A DNA stretch of 64,000 bases, taken from assembly GCA_001599915.1 (NCBI GenBank), contig BCIG01000003.1, positions 372,001 to 436,000 of the forward strand. Reading direction: 5' to 3'. This stretch comes from Symbiotaphrina buchneri. Taxonomy: Eukaryota; Ascomycota; Symbiotaphrinales; Symbiotaphrinaceae. Below, in pieces: positions 44,212 through 56,488 of this stretch; the stretch's first letter is position 1, and the number at the start of each line of letters is the position of its first letter. The position numbers were made by a program, and so were the translations under genes. The notes under the pieces were generated by a model. It had not been told where the DNA came from. It did not search any database and saw nothing but the letters and a program-made list of their open reading frames with translations.

Positions 44212-47200
44212 CTTTGCTCTTGTTCTGTCCTGTCCCGCCTTTCCGTTGTCACCGCACTTGTCTCGCCCTGTCTCGCCTTCCCTCGACCAGTTCGAGGACC
44301 GGACCGTCTAGCATGGAGGTGGTGGACAGGTGCGTGTTGAAGCTTGGGCCGGCAAGCGCTGGGTGTGTGTGGGAGCTAAGACAGATATTGCAAGAGTTGT
44401 TGATAGATGAGGCTGTGCGGGGCTTGGTTGGTGCTTCTGTTGCTGGCTGGATGGTTTGGTGCCGGGTAAGCGTTGGAAGCAGCGATGGTCCGTCTAGTTC
44501 AACCTGTGCTGGAATGCGCGGTCATGCTGACTGATTGACTGGATACCTACCTCTGTCTGTCGAGCAATGTACGGAAATGCATCGGTTGATGTTAGACGCA
44601 CAATGTGCCTTGAGCGGGTTGGAATCGGGTTGGGTTATGAGGATGTGCAGAGAGAAAGAGAGCTTACGGTGGTGGATTGCGGACGCCAATCTATCTCGAG
44701 TATGATGTCTAAACTCTGGGAAGTCTTGACGGTGCGATATAAGAGACCATGTAAAAACGTATATACCGAAACATTTCAAAAGTCTAGAATGCAACTTTGT
44801 GATGCAACTTTGTGACAAACAGCTTTCTCATCTCTTTATCTATCTATTCTATTTACACTGCGGACTAGGTTAAATCAGTAAATGGTACTACTCCGTCCAC
44901 GTCCTGCATCTCCTTCCAGGCCTGCCCTTGCGTTGGAGCTGTTAGATCCTCGAATCTCCATCAGGTTTACCTACCTTACCCTTCATTCCACACCGAAGAT
45001 CACGACGGCCTCCAGCAGGCTGGTGCTTCCACAGAACACTTATCGACGGCGAAGAACCCTTTTATCTCCAACAAAATCCGGTCTCAGCAGCAATTTAGCC
45101 AGCCTGCCATAAAAGAACCTTGAACAGGCCTGGATGGGTTCCGCGTACGCATATATCCAACCAGGCGTGTGTATTTGTTATCAGTCTCATTCATCACCCG
45201 CCTTTCATTGAGTCAATCCTCGCAACATGCCGGATGCCTGATGCTGTCCCTTGCATAAGCATCTCGACTGTGCCGTTCGGTTGTGCCGCCCAGGCCCTGA
45301 CAGCCAGGACGGCCGGGCACTGAAGCGATACGCTCTGTTGGGATGCTTGCGTGAGGGAGCTGTAGAGTTGATCGAGATACACGATTAGGACCGGAGGCGT
45401 TCACGATGGATGGATGGAGAGAGCGGCATCTCGGGAGAGGGGATCTAATTCTGTTCCTTTCACCAAGAGCTGGAGTTGGAGCTCCGAGCTTGCCTTCCAC
45501 AAAAAGCACATCCTAGTGTTAGCTTAAAACCAGAAGCCGTCAAGTAACAGTATGATCAGCTCCTAGTTCATCTGAGACGAAGCCACGTAACGAGCAGTAT
45601 AGGGCCGAGATCCATCTGCGTGCGAAATTGATGTAAAGCGAGAGAAAGAGCAAGAAAAATGTATGGGGAGGACAGAAGGAAATGAAAGACTCCAGTAGCT
45701 CGTGCTGACGGAGTATTTCCATGCGTCGGAATCACAATAGCTTTCTAGGATTGCTTTGTTCTGCTGGTATTCATCCGAAATAACGGCGAGAAGCAGTGGA
45801 GGAACATTACTGGAAGGAACTCGTCGTGAAAGATCCCAGGTGCAAGAGCCGTCACTGGATGATGAGAGCAGACAACAAGAGATACGCGATACTCTGAAGG
45901 AGGCATATCGTAAGATTTGCAAGCATTCGCACAAAATCAAGACGATCAGGCTAGCAAGATGCTGGAGCTCCAGCAGTACAAGCCACTCGGAACGGACACA
46001 TCCTTTTGCAGAAAAGATAAAGACCGAACGCATCAAGAACACACCATATTCGGCCCAGTCCGGACGGGATTATCCAGCATACGACCAGCTCTTACGAGCA
46101 GCCACAAACCTCAAAGGATAAAGCTCCGGACTTATTCCTTAGCCAGGCAACAAGCCCTTACGCCTAGACCGGGGGGCATGCTTCCGCATCCCATTTCTGG
46201 CGCTGAGTCAGTAGTGAACGAGGAAAGGAACAGCCCCAACCCCTGTTCCGGTCAACAGTGGACCAAAAGCTCTCTAAGCCTAGCATGCCCCGCCGAGAAA
46301 ATGCCTCTCCTGGAAACACATCCAGCCGAGAGCCGGCGAGCGTAGATCACGGGCCAAGTCGGACAGAAAGCAAGAGCAACAACCCAGTTCCCTGTCGGCG
46401 AGTGCCCCACCGGTACATGTGCGAAGTGCGGCCATTTCCTGCCGCCGAGGGAGCCACTCTCGTTCGATGGATCAGGGAAGAACGGGAAAAGGGGGAGGGG
46501 TCAGGAGAAAGAGCACATTATCTCGTGATCAAGAATGAATGCAAAGTGAGATCCCACAACTGCCTCCTTCGACGCAGGGCTTGCATCCGGCTCCTGGATG
46601 GAGGGTAATTGCCGGCTTCGTGCAACGGCTTGCTCGTGCCCTTTGGTGGTGCTTGCCACTTGCTACTGTGGTGAGACAGTAGTACGGCAGCAAACGTCTC
46701 AGAGATCAGATCCGTGTACTTGGTTTGCGTGTCCCATTGGACTTCTGGTACACCCGTTGTAGATGAACTCAGAATTAGTAGTCAGGTAACGTGGGATGCT
46801 GCTTGAAGCAGGAAGTGGAAATCCCACAAATACAGTTGCTTTCAGTATGAGGCGTACGCTGCAGGTGATGAATCTCGTCGTGCTGTGGTTGTAATTCCCT
46901 CCAGCCATACTGCTAAGCAGTGCGGGAGAGCATGGGCCGCGCAGGAGGGGGTGATTGCACCGTGGCCGGCACCGGAGCGGAACGGAAAGCTCGCAAGATA
47001 TGCCCAAAGAACATTTGAAAGGTGACCGTAAATGGTGCCAGACCATCGATATAGCACATTAAGACTCAGAGATTATTGTAGACTTTGAATAAGGATTGAA
47101 TGCATGGTCATCTTCAAATCAGCCTATGCCTTGCAGCATGCAAAGTTCTGACCTTGCGTGCAAAGAAGCATCCAAACCGGCAACATCCCTGAAGCGATCT

Positions 47201-50200
47201 CCGGAGTTCAATGTGGCACGATCCTGTCCACATGCGGTGAACTGATGGCGTAAGAGAACTGCGAGTGAGTCCTCTCGGAGCATTGCAGCGGCCTTCTGTG
47301 GCCTAGCTAGAGCAGGCTGCCAATCTTCGTCTCCTAGCAATTACACTGCGAGCTGGAGATGCCGTGATGATTGCCAGCCCATTTCCCCGCTCTCACGGAA
47401 GCTGGAATGATATATTCCTCCTTGCTTGAGCAGGTATCCGAACGACGTAGTACAATATGAATGCATTGAAGCAAGAATGTCTACGGTTGCACGTTGTTAC
47501 CGGCCGGGTGGCCTCAGCAGCACGAGAATCTCCAGGCAAAATACCACGCGAATCACATTATCCGGTGTCACAAACGTACAGATGCTCTCGCTAGAAAGAT
47601 TCAACCAATCGTGGACAAGCAAAAGACTGGAATCGACGTTGTACGTGCATAACGTGCAAAGTGAAGTTGTACAAAAGACTCTGGTACTCGTACAATCGAT
47701 ACCGCGGTCGAGCGGTGGGATGCCGTCCCTCAGGTTGTTGCTACCCGTGTCCGATGAATGCGTGACAGATCCAAATGGTAGATAGACGCAATCATGATTC
47801 ATATTTTTTTATGGCCAAGATTCGAATCGTCGTTGAGCATATTGACATTGGTCACACTACAGGAGCTTTGCTTTTGTTTCCTCCAGATTCGTGCAACCGT
47901 TACGTGGTGCATCTTGGGGACACCGGACTCCATACTGACATCTGTGACATGCGGTCGAGGTTTCATGCAACCACATCCGCGAGGAACAGGCACTGCATGG
48001 CTAGCCTGCAGTCGGGCCATAGAAGATCTGCAAATCCCCGACTGAAGTAGAATGGTGACTGAAGCAGGACAGAGCCCCGTGACCACATTCATGCAGTCCT
48101 TTGAACCGAGGTAAAAGCCAATACGCATGCTAACGCAGCGGTTATGGTGTGATGAAGGGAATGAATTCCGCAGAATGTGAGTACTCTGCGCAGCGACCCT
48201 TACCATGGATGCTAGGTAAGAACCAAGCCTTGATTAGTGAAAGTCTCAAGAGATTGTCCAATTTTGAGTTCAATTTAAGAGCAGTGGACAAGCCTCGAGG
48301 TTGGAGTGAACACGGCCGAGTCCATGTCTCTGAGAAGCTGACAACGTCGATCCATCGGCCATAAGGCTGAAAAGAGCAAGGGTGGCCGGAAGATTATCGT
48401 CCCCATCCTCGAAGGGTCCCTTCATGTCAAAGCAACCGTCCAAAGATAGAACAGTAATTTCGAGCTCATTTGATGAGGGGGATTGCAGCGAGCTGAAACC
48501 ACTGTCAAAGAGAGCTAATAAGCTCTCGGCGTAAGGACGGAGCCTCAACTTGGCGAAGAATTAGTGCCCGGCTTTCCAGGACCGGCTTCGGCAGTTCAGC
48601 TGGGCAGTTATCCAATATCAACTTCGTGAATTTGTATTGCTAAAGGACCCTGCGTGAGATCAGACGGTCAGAAATAGCTTTGAATCTCAATAATGCTGTC
48701 GCCCAGGACAATTGCAGTGGATACGAATTGCTTTGTTGAGCCAGCATGAATCCCTGATACCCCAGCTGTTTTCGACATTTAGGCCACCTGTCGGCGAAGA
48801 TCCGATCATTAAGCCATCACAGGCCTAGTGCTGAGGCGGCGGCGGCGATGCCCGCGACAATCATGCGTCTAACTTGTTTCTGCTAGTCAAAATTGACCGG
48901 CGTATTTTCCACTCTGTCTTCGTGCTCAGCAAGAACATTGAGTTTAATGGCTTCAAGGCTTGGGAGCTACTGTATAGAAAGGTGTCTCTTCATCACTCAG
49001 ACGCGTTCATACCGAAGCTGGCCGGATTCTCCAACCTCATTTGGACTTTGCGCAAGAGTCAAAATCAGCCAAAATGCTGAATCTGGATCGCTAAGAGGTC
49101 CCGTAGTTTGATACGATTTCACCGGCCCTCTTCCAAGGTAGGTCACTTTGTCATGTTTGATGCCCGGACACAACCCCCCACTCTCCAATCCGCATTGCAG
49201 CACGACAAGGAGCACGAGCACCAGATCCTGGAATCTCACAAGCCAAGCTTTAAGGTACGAGTACAGAGTACAGTCCCACTTGTCAATCCTTGAGTTGTGT
49301 TTGGCTGTCAGAAACCTGCCGTCGATAGCTTCGAGATCCTTGTATTTCGCCAGGGTGCCTTGTCAATTGTAGGGTTATGCTTGAAACGGCTCAACGGTCG
49401 TGCAGATGCTCCCATAGCTGAACCTGACTTGATCAGAGGTCGTTCCGAATACCCTGCCCTTGAAAAGCTTCTTAATCCTTGCTTCAGGATGCCTGATCAT
49501 AGAGCAGGACCGAGGGTCCAAAAACTTTCCGTGAGCCCTTACCGTCGATACATCAGGCAAGCGCGCAGATTCCACCAATGATGTGACATGGAAGCTTGTC
49601 GCAATGGCCTTAAGCACAGGATGCTTGCACTGCAAGGAGAGATGCCAGTGACAATGCACATCAGACATCCATGTCCCATCTGCCGAAAGGTGAAACTGTC
49701 AGGACTCGCCAAATCTCACTAGCTGCTAGCTGTTGGATGTGGCTGCCAATGGACCTCAAAGCGTTCTGTAGCCTGGCGGGATCCTGGACGTAAATCATTT
49801 TGATTTCCCAAACCGGACCGAAGCACAATAAATCCATACTTCGCGCTTTTTCTACACTTCGACTTTCACAACATCCTCGGCAGACATGATCGGGATATTG
49901 CTGCAATCCTCTGCTTCGTATTCAACAAGCCACCTTTGAAGGACCTATCAGAGCCTTCTCTCATTCGCCAAAATGGACACGGGATATTCACCCGTTAACC
50001 CCATCTTGGTTGAAAAGGCTAAGACTTTGGGGCGGTCACGAGCTCTGGCGCCTTCAGAGCTCTAATTTAGTCTGTCAAGCGATGTTGGAAAACCGCCTAA
50101 ATTCCAGCCCCTAAAATTGGGCTTTGTCCGTTTCCAGAAGGTCTGAAGTGACAAGCTCTGGCGAAGCGTCAGGGAAACGCACTTCTTTCGGTGAAGCATC

Positions 50201-52438
50201 CGAAATTTGGGTCATAGGTCGCAACGGCAGCCATTGGGAAGTAACCAAGAATGGGCCGCTGTTTCGAAACCCCGCCATGTATCGCACCGTTTCTGTTAGT
50301 GTGGACGTCAGCGAGCCATGCTGCTAGATGATTGGTCGAAGCTTGTTATTGCAAGGATGAGGTGAGACGGTTCATGACAGCCACCATGCGAGACGATTGA
50401 CTCGTGAAACGCCATCGTCCTGCACTATCATGGTCGAGACCACGAAGGAGCTCCAATGATCTACAGTCATTGTTGCTTCATAGAGACGACGGATAGTGAC
50501 GGTCGAATAGTCCACGCCCGCGCCAGCCTCTTTGATAGCATTCATATCAATTGCTTTTGTGATCGAATCGGGTACTTCGACGATAAGGTATCTAGCGGAG
50601 GTGGATGAGGAACTCCAGTGGAGACGGGGGATGCGGTAGGTTCCTTCGCTCGGGCTAATCAAGGAAGATCGGACGGTCAAGCGGAAAGGATCCCTAAGGC
50701 GCGCCAACTCTCGACCCGAGATGAACGCAGCAATCATCGTCTTGGGCACCACACCACCCAATTGGTCATTCCTGCATTGCTTTCCGAGCGTCCGCGCCCA
50801 CCCCACCCGCTCCTCTTCAAATGTCAACGTAAACAGGGGGCGCAGCAGCGGGGACCAAGGACCTCGCGGCCCATGTCTTGCGACGCTAAAACGCAACGGC
50901 CGACCAGGGCGGACTTCTAGCGTCGTCACGACTTACCTTGCCTTGCCCCTTCTCCTTCCCGTCCATCTCCATGATAGTCTTAGTGTTGCTTCAGTCGAAC
51001 GACCTCTATCAATTGCGTGGCCAAGGCTTTAACCAGAAACGACCATCCTCTCCTGGAGTTCCGTGTGAAGTATCGCTGGTCGGACTCGACGTGATTGGAG
51101 AATTTCGGAACTGGATTCCTTCGTGGAGGGTGTGACAGCTCATGGAAAAGAATCGCGTGCGACGGCCCTCAAAACGTGTCATGCCGGCCGCCGTCGTTGA
51201 TGATCCTGAAACATGTCGTGTGTACCGGGCCTCGAGGCAAGATTGCTGAGCATCAAACCTCGGATGGTCGAGTAGGCATACGCTTAAACCTTCAGGATTG
51301 GACAGTGCCGTGGTTTGGCAAGTTTACCCACTGCTTCGCATCGATTTTCGTCCCACGGCACGTTCTTCGACGGACTCAGGCACGATAGCACCAGAAAGCA
51401 GGTGATGAGCGATGATCCTCATCAAGATCCGTCGTCTGAATGTTATCTTCAAAGGTCTAGAATCAAGAAGAGTTGTGTCAAGTGGTAAACAGCGTGTTGA
51501 TCGTCCATGAAGATGCGATTATGGGTCTAGCAAGGGTGAGCTCAAAGCTGCGACCAGTGGGCTGACGGCTCCCATTGGAGGGGTTGACTGAACGCCGTTG
51601 CTGCTAGCCGGGGGCGCCGGCATGCAGGAATGGGCGACCGTTGCGAGACACGACAGAACTTACTTGACTTTACCTTTTCCTCACCCGCCGGGGCGCGCCT
51701 CGGCATTCTCCCCACCGCTACAACCACGAACAGAACAGCATCAGTCCAGCTAAGGTAGAGAAAAGGTACGGATACGAGTAGAGATACAGCCTACTTTAGC
51801 GGTACGTGTCCTTGTACCTGCCCAGCAATGCTAGGGAAGCATTCAGGCATTGCACGGACATCATGATAATAGTACTTCGCGCTGTACCTTACTTCCAAAG
51901 AGCTCGATATAAAAAGTAAAAGCGAACGGGAATAATAATGTAAACAGGTAGTCCACAGGTGCTCGTATCAGTACCTTGAACTAACCAACTGTGTCTATCG
52001 TTCTGTGAAGGAAGTACCCGCCATCTAAGCCATTATATCCCGAGTGCTGCACGTACGAGCACTGTACGCATATCTGCTTCTCTGTCATTCTTTCCCTTCC
52101 TTCCTGCAAGGCCCGGCGCATACCTTCCTTGCCTTACCTGCCTACCACCATACCCAAAACACCTCCCAGGCGCACCGGCTCTTTCCTCGTCTCGGAACCA
52201 GCGATCGTGCAGATATCTGTTTCCCGTCGTACATATTCACACACACGCTAATCCTGTTGTGCCTCCCTCCTCATGCGACTCCGTGGACGGGATCAACAAC
52301 TGTTCTACGGTACAAAGGGCACACCTCCCTTGCCTTCCCGCTCTAACTCGGACGACGCCTTGGCTTAAGCGATTGGCTTTTTTGGCGTTGGAGCCTTGCC
52401 GAAGCGAACCATCTGAGCCCACTCCCGTACCGTCCCTT
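44212..52438. other. gene-poor region, 8.2 kb
   Basis: Only short frames occur on both strands, with no clear intron-exon structure. Three items are worth noting. A 60-codon frame near 46348-46528 (+) carries CPTGTCAKCGHFLPP. A minus frame at 50372-50929 is open for 185 codons but lacks an early ATG. A charged plus frame at 45756-46121 has SLDDESRQQEIRDTLKEAYRK. Together they could be remains of decayed genes. The last kilobase must hold the promoter of the DUF8032 gene and is C/T-rich from about 52080. I see no transposon ends and no tRNA. Confidence 0.4.
46348..46528 (+). pseudogene. possible decayed exon with a Cys knuckle
   Basis: After a possible acceptor (CGTAG at about 46347) a frame reads ITGQVGQKARATTQF, then GECPTGTCAKCGHFLPPRE, and a basic stretch before a stop. 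The CxxxxCxxCxH spacing looks like a zinc knuckle. Nothing upstream joins to it convincingly. It may be the remains of an old host gene or chance. Confidence 0.2.
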
Positions 52439-55400
52439 ATGTCTCTTCCACGGCACAACAATCATTTGGGCCCCGGTCCCAGCATTGATGCCGGTGCTGG
52501 TATTGGTGCTGCCGCTCACCAGCCTGCATATCTTATTAAGGAAGAACCGACTGGGCCTACTGCTGTGGCGGCGGATCCTGGAGTAAGTACTTACTGCCCG
52601 AGTCACTCTGTACCCACACCGTTACGACTATCAAAAGCAACGCACAAGCCATCTTATTATTCCCCCCAAAAGATAATTTTAGGCTTATCCCCTGCTCCTT
52701 CACCCATCTTTATTGGCTCTCTTCGTTTACTCGATACACTCCACCTCCACAAGCAAGCTCCAAAAAGTCCCATATCCTGCCCGCAAAGCTATTCTTCTTT
52801 TCATCTTTCCATAACCCCCCTACCTCTCCGATCTCGTTTCTCGCCTGTCACCGCCTCCGAGCTTGATGAACCTGGCCGCCAGACCAGACCCTGCTCCCTT
52901 GCTATTGTTCTTATACCTGGGACAGGGCTGATTTTTGCTTGCGGCCCTCACGTCACTCCATGAAGCTTTTTTGCGAATACTCCTACAAACACGATAATAC
53001 ATTTGGGAATTTTGCCTGTTTCTGTAACGTCGCTTCTTAGACGTCTGATGTTGTAGCACCACGCTTTCGTGCTGCTGCATTTTACATGGTACGAGCTCGA
53101 ATTTGGTTTGCTGCATTACTCCTGTTCCACGCGATACCGCACGCGCGCAAAACCCCCTGCACATGTTAAAACAACGGAAACCTGTTCAGCATCTCCTGCG
53201 ATTTTTTATTTGGTCGATTGCCATGCTATTCTCCGTCACTGTTGTGTTACGTGGCCTTGATTTCTAAGCTGTTTCGAGTCTACTGTTCCTATGTCTTTCT
53301 GTTGTGTGTGTCTGTTTACATGTATGCGCACGATCTCCCCGCTCTGAGCGAAGCGGTCCTGTCGCCTACTTCAAGGTTGCCCCCCGCCACGCCAATCTCA
53401 ACCCATGTCTTATGCAAAGATAGCTTCAAGTGGCACTTCGATCTGGCTTCATCTTTCGTCATTGGAGTTGATTCAAAGTCTATGATTCCTTGTCCATCTT
53501 TACGCATGATATCATTGACGACCGTTTACGCTTCATGATTGATACGTCGATGCGCTGTGTTCCGTTTGCTTGGTCTCGAGTCACGATCTTGTCAGGCACG
53601 TCTACAAGCAGGAGCATATGTCACCGAAGCGTGTTTGCGCTATGATCGTCTGCCGTAGTAACCTGGGGGATATGCTAACGGTGTTTTGTTTCTAGAACCA
53701 GTCTAACAGACTGATACAGCATCCGCCTGCGTCTCATAGTTATCAACCATCTCGGACAGCGAACCTTGTCCAGCTACAGCAGAATCCGCCTTCCCCGCAC
53801 CTATCCCAGCAGCCTCCCCGCACCGTTTCGTTCCCATCTCCACCGAATCACGGAATCGGTCTGTCTCAACAGCAACCCCATTACGGTCAAGGCGGGCCAC
53901 CAGCGAGGGGCCCCCGGAATCAAACTGCCCAATTCTACAGCACGTCAAATCAGAATCCGTATCATACTCCAGGTGCATCGAGTGCATACTCAGCTCAAGG
54001 TAAGCATCATTCCCGTTGGACTGCACTTCGAGTCGTGGAGGAAGCCCACCTGAGCATCCCTATCCTGCAAGTCGTTTGAAACCCTATGTCATAGGCTAAT
54101 GCAATGTTACAGACAACTCGGAAATGATGGCGGCTACACATATGAATCGACCTTATCCGCCAATGTACCATACGCCGCAGTCAAACTCTCCAGCATCCGT
54201 GACGTCTTCTAGCGGCCATGACCCTCAACGTAGCTTGTATGGACAACCACCTCCGGGAATGCCTCAAAGTCTATATAGCTACCATCAAGCATATTCAAAC
54301 TTACAGCAACCGACATCTTCACCATATGGACAACCCCCACAGACTCCACAACATCCCTCTCTGACGTCACAGCCGTTATTGATGTCTCACCAACAACCGC
54401 AATCTCAGTTGCAGCATCAAGCTCCACATTCAGCACCACCCATGAAGACGAGCCCCCGCTCTCAGTTCTCTCAAACTCCTGTTCTTGACCAAAAGCCAAA
54501 TGGGTCACTTGCCCCGGCTCATTCGCTCCAGTCCGCTCAGTCAACACCAGGGCACTTGAACCAAAACCATTCAGGAAGTCCAAATGCCGCGCCTGGGCCG
54601 ATACCAGCTACCACTCCGCACATTGTTAGGCAAGACAGCAATGGCGTGCAGTGGATTGCCTTTGAGTATTCAAGGGATCGCGTGAAGATGGAATATACGA
54701 TCCGGTGCGATGTGGAATCCGTCAACGTGGAGAAATTGAGCCCGGAGTTCAAGACTGAGAACTGCGTTTACCCGAGAGCATGTTGTCCGAAGGATCAGTA
54801 TACCGGAAACCGGCTAGTGTACGAGACTGAATGCAACACCGTCGGATGGGCTCTGGCAGACCTGAATCCTTGTCTGCGTGGGAAACGAGGCCTCATCCAA
54901 AGGGCCGTCGACAGCTGGAGAAATAGTAACCAGGATCCTCGATTACGAAGCCGCCGTGTCCGGAGAATGACGAAGATGAACAACCGGAAGGCCCACAACA
55001 ATGCGGCACACGCTCCGCATATGGCTGGCCCGAACGGAGCTGCTGCTCCACCAGGGGTTCCCAGCTCAGGTGGTCTTCCTTCGACAGGGCCCCCTAGCTC
55101 AGTGAGACCATCACTGGGAACACCAACTTTAGGAGGTATGAGTACATCGCAATTACATCATCACCATGCACACCCAGCTAGTAATGGAACATCTTCTGGA
55201 GGTCATGATGTTGGCGGTATGTTTCGTTAGGTCTGACCGCTTGTCTTGGTCGATCTTTACTTATGAATGAATGCCCACATCTTGTCCCTCTTTCAAGCTT
55301 TTTCATTTTAAAAAGGTGGCTTAATGGAGGAAATACTGGGTTGATACGGATATCACTCGGACTGGCGTCTATTTCCTTGTATAATAAGCGGCATAAAAAG

Positions 55401-56488
55401 CTACCATCAATCGTTGGCTGCCTTTGCTATGGCTAGCTGTCTACGAGTCATATTCCGATGAGCCGATCTGCTCCACTACACATATGGATGAACACTGGCT
55501 GACGCGTGACTCGTCTGCTTCTGTAGGTCCTCTAGACTCTTCCCAATCGAGTCATCACCATCAAACTTCTGCTCACCCTCCCGCCTCTCAAGCCTACCCT
55601 CCTGTGACCGACAGCAATGCAGCTTTCAAGCCCGACCTCCGGGGGAGCAACATCTTCCATGGCCTGCCCAGCTACCCGCCCAGTTATTCTTCCAACCTCA
55701 GCAGTACACCCTCCCTGACCATGCCACCACCAGTCTCCGACAACTTTGACCACTTCCGACAACCACACCGCAGCGGCGGCGGTCCAAAGGCACGCAAAAC
55801 ACCCGCCACACCCGCCGACGCGGACCTGGATCACATCTTTTCCACTGTGCCCGAGTCCAAACGGCGCAAATTTATCCTCGTCGACGACCCGGCGCGCAGT
55901 AGTCGCGTGCGGGTGCGGGTGATGCTGGAGAACGTCGACGTGCGCGAGATCCCAGACTCGTATCGCAAGGCCAACAGCGTGTACTCGCGCTCGTACGTGC
56001 CGACACAGTTCTCCGCGGAGACGCCGCCGCCCGGGTCACCGGAGCAGCATGGAGAGGGTGCCTCCGAGACGAGGACGTGGGTCACGGTGCCTGTGCCGGA
56101 CGGCGAGACCAGCTTGCCGATCCCCCGGCGGTCCAAGGCCCGCAAGAGGCGCGAGGCGGTGCTGAACGAGCTGGGGCTCCGCATGAGCTGGAGCCAGAGC
56201 CGGGTGTTTTCGGGCCGAGGGCTGTTCCTGCAGCGGGCGCTGGACGCGTATCGAGGTAAGATGAGGAGCAGCATTCTAGCTGCGGATGAAGGCGCGGAAA
56301 CTGTGGGGCGTAAGGGCGTGCCGGACGGAGCGTCGAGAGCGGCGGAGTTGCCGGAAGATGATCTGGTGCAGGGCTGCTTTGAGACGCGGAGGGGAAAGAG
56401 GATGTGGATGGAGTACATGGAGAGGCAGGACGAGAGGGCGGGGAAGAGGAGGAGGGTCGATGCTGGAGAGGAGGAGTTGCGGAGGTAA
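52439..56488 (+). CDS. DUF8032 protein with two copies of the domain, putative transcription regulator
   Basis: Exons 52439-52582, 53696-53999, 54113-55216 and 55527-56488 give 837 residues, a multiple of three. The first intron is 1113 bp, very long for this genome; it has GTAAGT, GCTAAC and TTTCTAG. Residues about 1-320 are Gln/Pro/Ser-rich, with a possible SUMO-type site (LIKEEP). A first folded module (about 330-450) reads VQWIAFEYSRDRVKMEYTIR, PRACCP, YETECNTVGWALADLNPCLRG, IQRAVDSWRN and ends in RLRSRRVRRMTKMNNRK. A second, diverged module (about 630-770) reads KFILVDDPARSSRVRVRVMLENV, YRKANSVYSRSYVP, ELGLRMSWSQSRVFSGRGLFLQRALDAYRGK. The C-terminus is basic (GKRRR). A disordered Gln-rich region with basic modules fits a nuclear regulator; the function is inferred. 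An upstream-frame extension lacks ATG, so I chose 52439. Confidence 0.85.
52583..53695 (+). other. 1113-bp first intron of the DUF8032 gene
   Basis: GTAAGT at the 5' end, a branch-point-like GCTAAC at about 53674, and TTTCTAG at the 3' end. It joins phase 0 to phase 0 (AADPG, then NQSNRL). All other introns in the window are 45-310 bp. It is pyrimidine-rich in the first 300 bp. I see no protein frame that could be an extra exon, but a small one cannot be excluded. Confidence 0.65.

Noticed and set aside
50372-50929. A 185-codon minus frame
   Set aside because: It begins with GTG, its in-frame Met residues come late, and no family features are seen; kept only as a hint within the gene-poor region.
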